This document shows, in pieces, positions 9,255 to 17,700 of a stretch of 20,720 nucleotides of DNA. The DNA lies in assembly GCA_964390645.1 (NCBI GenBank), contig CAYMLL010000121.1:1-20720 (forward strand). Direction: 5' to 3'. A model generated the notes under the pieces. It ran no database searches. It was not told where the DNA came from and saw only the letters and a list, made by a program, of their open reading frames with translations. Both the position numbers and the translations under genes were made by a program. The DNA is from CAYMLL01 sp964390645. Lineage in GTDB: Bacteria > Planctomycetota > UBA8108. Within the stretch, counting starts at the first letter, position 1. Every line of letters starts with the position of its first letter.

Positions 9255-10196
9255 CTATTGCGCGCGGCTCTGCCGGGCGGCGAGGTAGCTCGACAGCGCC
9301 ACCTCGAAAGGCTCACGGGTACACATGGGCACGTAGTCGATCCTCATCTGGCCGCAGCCGGCGTCGATCCGTCGCACGAACTCCTGAACGCGCCGCAGAT
9401 ACTCCGCCTGGACCGCCTTCGGATCGAGAGAGATCGCGCTGTCGGGGATCTCGAGGCCGCGAAAGTTCGCCCACTGGCTGAACGGGAAGGTCAGCTCTTC
9501 TTCCGCGAGAACGTGCAGCAAGATGACCTCGTGCTTGCGATGGCGAAAGTGATGAACCGCCTTCAGCAGCTCGTCGGGGTCGTCGAGCAGGTCGCTGATC
9601 ACGAACACCATGCCGCGGCGATGAATGCGCTCTGCGATGTCGTGAAAGGTCGTGGCGAGATTCGTCTCGTCGCCCGGCTCCGTGTTCCACGCCTCCTCCA
9701 GCAGGATGCTGAGGTGTGTTGGACGACTGCGCGCGGGGATGTACCTGCGCACCTCGGAGTCGAACGTCACGAGCCCGACCGCATCCTGCTGGTTGATCAA
9801 GAGGTAGGCCAGCGAAGCGGCGAGCTGCCTGGCGTACTCGAACTTCGACAGCGAGCGCCCGTCGACCGACGCGGCCTTCTCCCCGACGTACTTCATCGAC
9901 CCGGATGCATCGAGCAGTATCGTCGCACGGAGGTTGGTCTCCTCGATGTACTGCTTGACGTAGTAGCGATCGTTGCGAGCGAAGACTCGCCAGTCCAGAT
10001 TGCGAGTATCGTCGCCGGGGACGTACTGGCGGTGCTCCGCAAACTCGGCGGAGAAGCCCTTGTACGGACTCTTGTGCCTGCCGGTGACGAAACCCTCGAC
10101 GACGCCGCGAGCGATGATCTGCAGTCGCCCCAGACGCTCGAGCGCTTCCGGGGTCAAGAGGCTCATGAACTCCGGTGTCGGGCTCTTGCCGTCCAT
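9255..10196 (-). CDS. DUF58 domain protein (VWA-fold, cytosolic)
   Basis: 313 residues, five bases after the MoxR stop. It contains the DUF58 signature YVPGDDTRNLDWRVFAR (residues 58-74) followed by a VWA-type metal-site motif LDASGSM (D96, S98, S100). No signal peptide or membrane helix is visible, so it should be cytosolic or peripheral. DUF58 proteins are nearly always encoded beside MoxR ATPases and are thought to act as adaptors between the ATPase and membrane VWA proteins; the molecular activity is not established. A second possible start is the ATG at 10166 (residue 11), with GGAG three bases upstream, which would give 303 residues. The first ATG has only a distant GAGG, so the true start is undecided. 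Confidence 0.93.
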   Translation of the reverse strand: MDGKSPTPEFMSLLTPEALERLGRLQIIARGVVEGFVTGRHKSPYKGFSAEFAEHRQYVPGDDTRNLDWRVFARNDRYYVKQYIEETNLRATILLDASGSMKYVGEKAASVDGRSLSKFEYARQLAASLAYLLINQQDAVGLVTFDSEVRRYIPARSRPTHLSILLEEAWNTEPGDETNLATTFHDIAERIHRRGMVFVISDLLDDPDELLKAVHHFRHRKHEVILLHVLAEEELTFPFSQWANFRGLEIPDSAISLDPKAVQAEYLRRVQEFVRRIDAGCGQMRIDYVPMCTREPFEVALSSYLAARQSRAQ

Positions 10197-10201
10197 TCGC
10201 G

Positions 10202-11266
10202 TCAGTCGACCTCGTCGTGGACGTCCGGCTGCACCTCCTCGAGCAAGCGGCGAATTATGTCGTCGCTGGTGATACCGGCGGCTTCGGCGTTGAACGTCGT
10301 CACCACCCGGTGGCGCAGGACAGGGAGAGCGACCTCACGAATGTCCGTGGTCGCTGCGTGGTAGCGACCGTGAAGCACGGCTCGCGCCTTGGCGGCGAGG
10401 CACATGTAGATCCCGGCGCGCGGCCCGGCGCCCCACGAGATCATCTCGCTGACGAACCCGGGTGCCTCCTCGGCCTTCGGACGCGTCGCACGTGCAAGGT
10501 CACGCGCGTACTCGAAGACGTGCTCTGCCATCGGCACGCGTCGAACGACCTCCTGCAGGCGCAGGATTGCGTCACCGGTAAGCCGATGCTGGAGGTCCGC
10601 CTTCCGGGTCCCCGTGACGAGCTTGAGGATCTCGAGCTCTTCCGCAGCGGTCGGATAATCGACGGTGATGTTGAACATGAAGCGGTCCAGCTCGGCCTCC
10701 GGAAGAGGGTAGGTACCCTCCTGCTCGATCGGATTCTGCGTCGCCAGCACGAAGAACGGCTCCGGCAGCGGATACGTCTCCTCGCCGATCGTCACGTGCT
10801 GCTCCTGCATCGCCTCGAGAAGAGCCGCCTGTGTCTTCGGCGGCGTGCGATTGATCTCATCAGCGAGAATCATGTTGGCGAAGAGCGGCCCCTTGAGAAA
10901 GCGGAAGACCCGCTTGCCCGTCGTGCGATCTTCCTCGAGAACATCGGTGCCGGTGATGTCCGACGGCATCAGATCCGGGGTGAACTGGACGCGCTTGAAG
11001 CTCAGGTTGAGAACACGGCTCAGGGTGCTGACGAGCAAGGTCTTGGCGAGCCCCGGAACCCCGACCAGCAGAGAGTGGCCGCGACAGAAGATCGCGATCA
11101 GGACCTGCTCGACGACATCCGACTGGCCGATGATGACGTGGGAGAGCTCCTGCGTCATCGTCTGGTAGGCGCTGTTCAGCGACCGGATTAGCTCGACGTC
11201 ATCCGTACTCGCCGCATCGTCGCCCGCTGTGTTCATGGCGTCCTGACCACGAGAATCGATCGCCAT
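10202..11266 (-). CDS. MoxR-family AAA+ ATPase
   Basis: 354 residues from ATG 11266, preceded by GGAGAG at proper spacing; an upstream GTG at 11341 has no ribosome site, and the ATG at 11236 is an alternative. Walker A is GVPGLAKT (69-76), Walker B is ILADEIN (133-139, D136/E137), sensor 1 is ATQNP (175-179), followed by the MoxR hallmark EGTYPLPEAELDRFMF (183-198). The C-terminal lid domain continues to the end, so it appears intact and active. MoxR ATPases are chaperone-like AAA+ proteins that use ATP to remodel or activate VWA-domain partners. The next gene is DUF58 and the next two encode membrane VWA proteins, so these are the likely clients. It is the first gene of the five-gene array. 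Confidence 0.96.
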   Translation of the reverse strand: MAIDSRGQDAMNTAGDDAASTDDVELIRSLNSAYQTMTQELSHVIIGQSDVVEQVLIAIFCRGHSLLVGVPGLAKTLLVSTLSRVLNLSFKRVQFTPDLMPSDITGTDVLEEDRTTGKRVFRFLKGPLFANMILADEINRTPPKTQAALLEAMQEQHVTIGEETYPLPEPFFVLATQNPIEQEGTYPLPEAELDRFMFNITVDYPTAAEELEILKLVTGTRKADLQHRLTGDAILRLQEVVRRVPMAEHVFEYARDLARATRPKAEEAPGFVSEMISWGAGPRAGIYMCLAAKARAVLHGRYHAATTDIREVALPVLRHRVVTTFNAEAAGITSDDIIRRLLEEVQPDVHDEVD

Positions 11267-11534
11267 CGAAGCTCTCCGATCTCTTGAAAAGGCGCGCTGC
11301 CGTCTCGGCAAGACGCACGGTCGCCGCTTTGTCGGTGGCACGAACCCGGACAGCGCGAGACCGCGCTCGCAGCCCGACAGGGACCTGCGGCCTCGAACTC
11401 GTGCCTCTGTTCACCCTTCACCGTCACCCCGGGTACCGCCCGTGAGAGCCTCGCCCGGAGCTTTCCGGTTCAGCGTCGACGCAAAGGTCGTCAAAGTCAA
11501 GCAACAGGCCGCCCTGCGAACTTCCGGGCGTGAC
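11267..11534. other. Intergenic region between the FGE-like gene and moxR
   Basis: 268 bases with no supportable gene. Open frames here lack ribosome sites and recognisable protein. It should hold the promoter of the MoxR-VWA array on the minus strand. I see no clear rho-independent terminator for the FGE-like gene. Confidence 0.6.
11472..11500 (-). promoter_or_regulatory. Weak candidate promoter for the MoxR-VWA array
   Basis: On the minus strand TTGACT (11500-11495) is a 5/6 match to the sigma-70 -35 box. A 17-base spacer leads to GACGCT (11477-11472), a poor -10 match. The same TTGACTTT string occurs upstream of the DUF4091 gene. Only the -35 box is persuasive; placement is tentative. Confidence 0.22.
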
Positions 11535-12557
11535 TCAGGGTGGAGGCCGGAACGCGACACGAAAGCCCATGAAGATCGCACGAAAATCGGCGCTAGTTCG
11601 GGCGCGGTTCGCGGATCGGCAGGTGAAGGGCCGGCGGTCCCACGCCCCTCCCCGACTGACCTTGCGACCCGAGTTCCCGAGACTTTGTGGGTCCTGCAAC
11701 GATGCCTCGGGGCGCGCGTAGAAGCCGGCGTCATACACGTCCTCGCACCACTCGTAGACGTTGCCGTGCATGTCGTGGAGCCCGAATCCGTTCGGCTGCT
11801 TGCCGCCGACGGGTTGCGGCGAGGTCGGTGGATCTGCGTCAGACCTGTACCAGCCCGTGTCATCGAGCTTCCCCGTCCCCGCGTACGGCCCCGATGCCCC
11901 ACCCCGACAAGCGTACTCCCACTGCGCCTCCGACGGCAGCCACAGCCCCGTCCGCGCCAGGAATCCATCCTCCGCGTGAAGCTCCGTCCACGTGACACTC
12001 TCGACCGGCCGGCTGTCGTCGCCCTCGAACGCGGAAGGGTTCGTGCCGGTGACCTTCCGGAACTGCGCCTGGGTCACCTCGTACTTGGCGATCAGGAACG
12101 AGCTCAGCTCGACACTCCGTACCGGCCCCTCATCATCGCCTCGTCCCTCCTCGTCGGGCGGGCTGCCCATCTCGAACTTGCCGCCCGGAAGACGGACAAA
12201 GACGATCCCGGACTCATCGTGTTGAAACTCGGGATAGCCCGCAGCGTTGGTCTCAACGAACGTGAAGCCGGGAATCGCCGCGCTCGGATCCACGGCCGGC
12301 TCCCTGCCTGGCTCTGGCTCCGGCTCCGGCTCCCCCGAACGCGTGACGCGATCGTCAGCGGTCGCCGGCGCCGTCGACGAATCGACCCTCCCGCGCGTTG
12401 ACCCCGATGGCCCCGGGCTCTCCTCGACGGCCACGTGCAGGAGGCTCCCGATTCCCAGCGCTCCGGCGGCCAGCGCGACCACCGCGACCACGACCCCGAG
12501 GCCCGCGGCACAGGCCAGGGCCGCGCCCAGCGTCAAGCGCCACGCGCCATCTCTCAT
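11535..12557 (-). CDS. Membrane-anchored FGE/sulfatase-modifying-factor-fold protein
   Basis: 340 residues from ATG 12557, with GGAGAG eight bases upstream. An N-terminal hydrophobic segment (about residues 8-42) serves as a membrane anchor or uncleaved signal. A low-complexity linker with four Glu-Pro repeats (76-83) follows, and an FGE-sulfatase domain (PF03781-like) fills 118-337. Visible family landmarks are GGKFEMGS (125-132), YEVTQAQF (159-166), LPSEAQWEYACRGG (207-220), NGFGLHDMHGNVYEW (256-270) and a C-terminal MGFRVAF. In true formylglycine-generating enzymes a cysteine pair sits in the C-terminal RCAAR-type segment; here the matching stretch reads CRSANR, and the catalytic pair appears absent. 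It is therefore more likely a binding or structural relative than a sulfatase-maturing enzyme. It lies 69 bases after the DUF4091 gene on the same strand, so the two may be cotranscribed. Confidence 0.9.
   Translation of the reverse strand: MRDGAWRLTLGAALACAAGLGVVVAVVALAAGALGIGSLLHVAVEESPGPSGSTRGRVDSSTAPATADDRVTRSGEPEPEPEPGREPAVDPSAAIPGFTFVETNAAGYPEFQHDESGIVFVRLPGGKFEMGSPPDEEGRGDDEGPVRSVELSSFLIAKYEVTQAQFRKVTGTNPSAFEGDDSRPVESVTWTELHAEDGFLARTGLWLPSEAQWEYACRGGASGPYAGTGKLDDTGWYRSDADPPTSPQPVGGKQPNGFGLHDMHGNVYEWCEDVYDAGFYARPEASLQDPQSLGNSGRKVSRGGAWDRRPFTCRSANRARTSADFRAIFMGFRVAFRPPP
12310..12333. repeat. Hexamer tandem repeat encoding (Glu-Pro)4
   Basis: Four tandem GGCTCY hexamers (GGCTCT once, then GGCTCC three times) lie in the FGE-like gene and encode alternating Glu-Pro on the minus strand, forming the stiff linker between membrane anchor and FGE domain. 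Copy-number change would lengthen or shorten the linker without breaking the frame. Confidence 0.85.
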
Positions 12558-12591
12558 CGAGTCGTCTCTCCGGTCCCTTGGTCTTCCGTGC

Positions 12592-12606
12592 CGGGAATCG
12601 ATCCCG
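12592..12606. other. Small inverted repeat between the DUF4091 and FGE-like genes
   Basis: CGGGA and TCCCG form perfect 5-bp arms around a 5-base loop inside the 69-base gap. No T-run follows on the minus (coding) strand, so it is a poor intrinsic terminator there. It may be a message hairpin or chance. Confidence 0.3.
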
Positions 12607-12626
12607 TTCTCAGTAGACGCTCCAGC

Positions 12627-14473
12627 TCACGGACGATCAAGAAGCGCCCGGATCACGGCCGCTCGCGCATCGTCGATGACGTTCGGATCCCGCGAGAAGT
12701 CACGAACGTCGCGGCAGATCCCGCGGACGGCTCGATCCGCCGCAGCCCGATCGCGCTCGGCGAGGAGGCGTATCAGCTCGAGCTCCTCGAGCCCCTCACG
12801 AAGCAGCGCCAGACGCAGGGAGGCGACGGGGCCATCGACGTTGTCCTGACCGGTGTAGCGCTCCGCGAGGTTGCCCGGATAGACGAGCGATCCCTCCCCG
12901 GCCGCCGGCGAGTTGCAGGGAAACCACTTCCAGTTGACGGGGTCGCGCCACGGGTCGCGGACCTCCTCCCAGAACGTCGCCGTCCAGTAGAGGATTCCCG
13001 ACATTCCGTAGCGCCAGGTCAGCCACGGCACCATGCGCAGGTCCGCGGCCTCCCGATCGATGTAGTAGTTCGGCTGCGGGTAAAGCTGATCGCAGCTGAC
13101 GTACCAGATCATCCGATCGCCCGCACGGCGGCGCGCGGCGATCTTCTCCTCGCCCTCGAAGAGGTAGTTGCCGTTGATAACCCACGTGTTGACGTGACCG
13201 ACGAGCGAGCCCCAGCTCGGATTCTCCGCGAAGGGCTGCTCGGTGACGGCGACCGGAATGTCCGCGTCGACGGCGCGCACCGCGTCGCCCCAGCGGCGTA
13301 CGGCGGCGTACTCCTCGGCGGTGTTCGGCTCGTCGACCGGAAGCCAGAAGCCGAGCTTGTCATACCAGCCGCGGTCGCGTGCGTGCGCGATCACCTGCTC
13401 GACGTGAGAGCGCACGAGCCTCGCGTACTCCACCGTGAACGGCGCCGCGCCGCTCTCGCGCGCAACGCCCTGCGGCACCGGCTTGACGTAGATGCGCAGC
13501 CGGTCACGCTCGAGGTAGAGCTTCTCGAGGTCGGGGCGCGGCCACTCGAGCACGTACCTGTCGTTCTCGACACGACCGCGCAACCCGGGACCCGTTCTCG
13601 GATCGAGGCGATGGTCGAGAAGGAGCTCGAGATACCTCCTGAACACGCGCCGGAACTCGTCGCTGTCGACGTCGAGGCCATGCATACGCGCGATGTGATG
13701 CTCGTAGTATCCGATGTGGGCCCGGCAGCTCCGCGTGCCGGGCCGCGGCACGGGGCCGCCCCGGCGCGCGCCAAGGGCGCCCCCCCGTGGGTGGGGCCCG
13801 GGCCCGCCCGCCACTGCCGGGGCAGCGTCAGGTCGACGACCGTGAGCTCGACATGGACGACGCCGAGTGGGTCGGTCCCGGACGCGACCTCCACCTCGCC
13901 GCGGTAGACGCCGGGCTGCTGGTCTCGCGACACGAAGAGGTCGACCCACAGCGGCTGGTGGCGCGGCAGGCCGCTCGGACCGGCAGCGCGTACGGTGAAC
14001 GGACGCGTCAACGGCACGAGCGGATCCGGCCAGTAGCCTCGACGGCCGTGCTCGCCGGTGGCTGCGTAGACCTTGACGAGGTGCTCGTAGAAGAGCGTCG
14101 CGTTCGGCGCAGCGAACAGATGCTCGCCGCTGGAGAGCGGCGTGATCCGGACGCGTACATCCTCGAGCGCCTCACCGTACGTCGTGACGACGAGGTGAAA
14201 CGGCGCGTGCTCGCCTCTCACGGCCGTCAGCCGCACCGTGCGCGTCGCCTCGTCGTAGACGCCGTCGTGCGGCATCTTCGCGCGGTAGCGATGCTCGATC
14301 TTCTCGGTGCTGCCGGCGGCCCAGACGACCGCGGACGACGCGGGCACGCCGGCACCGGGGACATCGGGAGAACCGGCCGGGTCGGATCGACCATCGGTCG
14401 TCGATCGAGTCATGACGCAGCCGACGAGAGCGGCGAGAGCGGCTGCCGAGGTCATCGAGATGTATCGCCGCAT
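12627..14473 (-). CDS. DUF4091 glycoside-hydrolase-like lipoprotein, interrupted by a frameshift
   Basis: The start is ATG 14473 with AGGAGG five bases upstream. The N-terminus is a lipoprotein signal ending in LVGC (Cys19). A beta-sandwich domain reads on to LTLPRQWR near 13810 in the first frame. The protein then resumes in another frame from AHIGYYEHHIARMHG (about 13726) to the stop at 12627. The second part is a TIM-barrel-like region with a DEP motif (FWLPVDEPN), YYIDREAADLR, WRYGMSGILYW, and the typical DUF4091 ending (GEGSLVYPG, then a helix like LREGLEELELIRLL). The two halves are one gene: one base is missing or two are extra near 13730-13810, where the DNA is about 93% GC. Whether this is a sequencing error or a real lesion cannot be told here. 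As the intact family member it would be an exported, lipid-anchored carbohydrate-active protein; the substrate is unknown. Confidence 0.83.
13741..13812. other. Extreme-GC palindromic block at the frameshift
   Basis: Only 5 of 72 bases are A or T. The block holds a seven-C run (13780-13786), the perfect 12-base palindrome GGGCCCGGGCCC (13794-13805), and just to its left GTGCCG/CGGCAC arms (about 13735-13751). The translation in any frame is Gly/Pro/Arg/Ala-rich and unlike the flanking family sequence, so this stretch is either a natural GC-rich insertion or a misread or misassembled hairpin. Confidence 0.75.
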
Positions 14474-14550
14474 GAATCCTCCTGATCGTGGCTCGGTGCC
14501 GCGTCACGGACGATCGACGACGGCGAACATCGACGAGACCCGGCACCGCC

Positions 14551-14579
14551 GCAGTACAGCAGTCCGTCGGAAAAGTCAA
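14551..14579 (-). promoter_or_regulatory. Candidate promoter for the DUF4091/FGE-like pair
   Basis: TTGACT (14579-14574) is a strong -35-like box. A 17-base spacer leads to TACTGC (14556-14551); an alternative -10 with a 15-base spacer is TGTACT (14558-14553). It would start transcription about 70 bases before the DUF4091 ATG. The -10 box is weak. Confidence 0.33.
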
Positions 14580-14710
14580 TTCGGCGCGACAGCGGCCGTT
14601 CGCGAGGTGAAGAGCCGACCGGACGAACACACCGTCCCTCGCGAATCCGGATGATGGGAGCGTCCGAGCCCGCAGAGGCACCCCGCGGAGGAAATCGTCA
14701 CCCCACGTCA

Positions 14711-14739
14711 TCGACTCGCTCCCCGGTCGCGCGTAGACT
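14711..14739 (+). promoter_or_regulatory. Candidate promoter for the secreted propeller gene
   Basis: TCGACT (14711-14716) and TAGACT (14734-14739) are separated by exactly 17 bases, each a 4/6 match to the sigma-70 boxes. Transcription would begin near 14746, after the ATGs at 14651 and 14741 and before the ATG at 14783, which supports the latter as translation start. Confidence 0.33.
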
Positions 14740-14782
14740 GATGCAAGGTGCCGCCCACGCTCCTCGGAAATCCTGCCGATGG

Positions 14783-17700
14783 ATGGGCCGTCCCCTGCGA
14801 ATCACGCACGTATTGCTGCCCGTCGTCCTCCTCTTGCCCTGCGTCGCCCTCGCCGCCGACTGGCCCACCTACCGGCGCGACCGGCTGCGCTCGGCGGTGA
14901 CGCCCGAGAAGCTGCAGCTGCCGCTGAAGCGGCTCTGGTCGTTCCGGTCGCGGCAGTCGCGTCACGCGCCGCGGCCGACGCTGGAGCCGCAGCGCGCTAA
15001 CTTCCCGGACTGCAGCCTCTACACGCTCCCGGTGATCTCCGCCGGCGACCACGTCTTCGCGAGCAGCGCCATCGAAGGACGGGTCTTCTGCCTCGATGCG
15101 GCAAGCGGCGAGATGCGCTGGCAGTTCATCGCCGGCGCCGCCGTCAACCGCACGCCGATGTTCTGGGAGGGGAAGATCTACACGGGCAGCGACGACGGCA
15201 ACGTCTACTGCCTCGACGCCGCCAGCGGAGAGATCGTCTGGACCTACCAGGCGGCTCCGACGCGGCGGCTCTTCCTGGCCTACGGCAGGATGATCTCCGT
15301 CTGGCCGGTGCGCACCGATGTCCTCGTCGACAAGGGAGTCGCCTACTTCTCCGCCGGCGTCTTCCCGCACGAGGGCACCTTCGTCTACGCGCTCGACGCG
15401 CGAACCGGCGAGCTCCTGTGGCGCAACGGCACGCAGTCGGAGGACGGCAACCAGTCGAGCCTGGCTCCAGGCGGCCACCTCTACCTGACACAGCTTCAGG
15501 CCTGGGTGCCGAAGGACTTCCGAGGCTACGCAAATCTGCCCTACGGCGCGCCGACGGCGTTTCGTCGCTCGAACGGCGAGCATCAGGGTTGGCCGGATCC
15601 GGCGGATCCCGAGCGACCGAAGATCGACTCCAACAGCCCGTGGACGCGCATCTTCTGGCCGCTCTTCGGCGTCGAGCGCGACGGCGTGCGCTACGCCGGG
15701 GCCTCCGCCTGGAAGACCGAGAACGAGGAGAAGGGCCGGCAGACCGTCTGGAGCCACGACATCCCGGGGCGCTGGGTCGACCACGACTCGGCCGTCGGCG
15801 TTCGCATCAAGGGGAAGCCCGTCATCTTCCGCTACGACCCCGACCACTCGAGCATCGTGCTCGCGGGGGACGTGCTCTTTCACACCGCGTTCGACACCGA
15901 CCCGAAGAAGGCCGTCGGATCGGGACTCTACGCGCGTCAGCTCGGCGACGGCAAGGAGCTCTGGTCCACGGAGTTCTCCGATCGAGCCAACCAGCTCGTC
16001 GTAGCGGGCGGCCGGCTTTTCGTCGGCACGCGCGGCGGCATGATCCACGCCTTCGCGCACGACGGCGACGAGCACGGGGAGATCGTCGAGGAGGTCGACG
16101 ACGCGGCACCCGTAGCGGGCGACCCTCTCGCCGACGCCGCCGAGACCATCATCCGGGAGAGCGGCGTCAAGAGCGGCTACGCGCTCGTCCTCGACTGCAC
16201 GAGCGGTCGGCTGGCTCTGGAGCTGGCGCGAAGGACGAACCTCTACGTCTGCGCGGTCTTCGATAACGACGGCGCGATGCACGAGGCGCGAAAGATCTAC
16301 ACGGCGGCGGGGCTGCACGCCAGCCGCATCGCGACGTGGCGCCGCCGCGGCCGCGAGAAGCTGCCCTACCCGTCGTTCTTCGCCGACCTGATCGTCTCCG
16401 AAGGGGCGTCGACGAGCGGCGACCTTCCGGGCGAAGTGGCGGACTGGTCGCGTCTGCTGAAGCCTGTCCGTGGCATCGCGCTGATGGGTGCGGCGCGGAG
16501 CCAGGAGACCGCGGCGAGCTGGGTCGCCGACGCCGCGCAGGAAGGCTGGAAGATCGTCGAGCGCGATGGATGGTGGGCCCGACGTGACCGACCCCGCCTC
16601 GCCGGCGCGGGCGGCTGGACGCACATGCACGGTGACGCCGGCAACACGAGCTGCAGCCACGACGACGTGCTGAAGGCCCCGCTCGGGGTGCTCTGGTACG
16701 GACCGCCCAGCGTCAAGTCGCCGAGCAAGCACACATCGCTGATCATCGACGGGATCCTCGTCCTCCCCGATCGCCACTCGCTCGAAGCCTGCGACCAGTA
16801 CACCGGACGGCGCCTGTGGAAGCTGGATGCGAAGGGCATCGGCGCGAGCATCGCCGCGAGCCGCAAGCACGTCTACGCGCGATTCGACAAGTTCCTGGCG
16901 CAGATCGACCTCTTGACGGGCAAGCACCTGACCTCCTTCCTGACGCCCTTCGGCAAGGAGCACGGCTGGGGCTGGTACGCGGCCGCCGGGGACGGAAAGA
17001 CGATCTACGGGGCGGCAGCAGGCGGCTTCTTCGCGACGGAGACGGAGTCCGGCAAGGGCAACGTCCTGTGGACGGTCGGCGGACCGGGCTCCGAGGAGAA
17101 GATCGGCGGCGCGACGGCGATGAGTGACGGGCTGATCCACGTGCTCGGCGGCGAGGTTCAGGGCGAGATGCGCGACGACGCCATCCAGGCGATGCGCGCG
17201 TTCTTCAGCACGCAGACCGCCGAGCTGCGCGAGGAGTTCGAGAGTCAGGTCGCGAAGCGCGACATCCGGCGGCTCACGACGATCGATGCGTCGAACGGCA
17301 AGATCCTCTATCGCACCGGCGTCGACATCAGCAACTGTGGAGGTAAGTGGCTCAGAGGGGCGAGCTTCGGCTCCAGGGGGCACTACAACCCCTACGTGTT
17401 CCTCGACATCTACGCGCGCAACGGCACGGTCGTCATCGGATCGGCGAGCCGCGCCGACAAGGGCTGGAGGCAATGGAACAGCGGCGCGTACAAGACGCGC
17501 GCGCTGACCGCCTACGACGCCAGGACCGGCAAGCTGCTCTGGTACAGGTTCACGAACCACCGCACACGCCCGGTCATCGTCAACGACACGATCCACGCCG
17601 AGCCGTGGGCCTACGATCTCCGCAGCGGCCGGAAGAAGACCCGGGTCCACCCGATCACCGGCGAGGAAGCCGACTGGGCCTGGTGCCGCTTCGACAAGCA

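Larger units (their letters stand above)
14474..14782. other. Divergent intergenic region
   Basis: 309 bases between the start of the DUF4091 gene (minus) and the chosen start of the propeller gene (plus). It should carry both promoters. The plus frame stays open through its right half (ATG 14651, 14741), but I see no ribosome site or signal-peptide logic there. No RNA gene was recognised. Confidence 0.6.

Noticed and set aside
1..11266. A MoxR-VWA phage-defence or conflict system
   Set aside because: There is no nuclease, protease or toxin effector, and the partners are large membrane proteins of the BatA type, which fits an envelope complex better.
11267..11341. N-terminal extension of MoxR from a GTG at 11341
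   Set aside because: No ribosome site, Arg-rich unlike the family, and ATG 11266 has GGAGAG at good spacing.
11535..12557. Functional sulfatase-maturing formylglycine-generating enzyme
   Set aside because: The catalytic cysteine pair is not seen and no sulfatase is in the window.
12592..12606. Intrinsic terminator between the DUF4091 and FGE-like genes
   Set aside because: Only a 5-bp stem and no T-run on the coding strand; kept only as a small inverted repeat.
12627..14473. Two separate genes in place of one DUF4091 gene
   Set aside because: The left frame begins with a lipoprotein signal and ends in nonsense; the right frame begins in nonsense and ends in the DUF4091 C-terminus. Together they make one normal-sized family member.
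14651..14782. Upstream starts for the propeller protein at 14651 or 14741
   Set aside because: They would bury the signal peptide behind 14 to 44 extra residues, and a candidate promoter lies between them and the chosen ATG.
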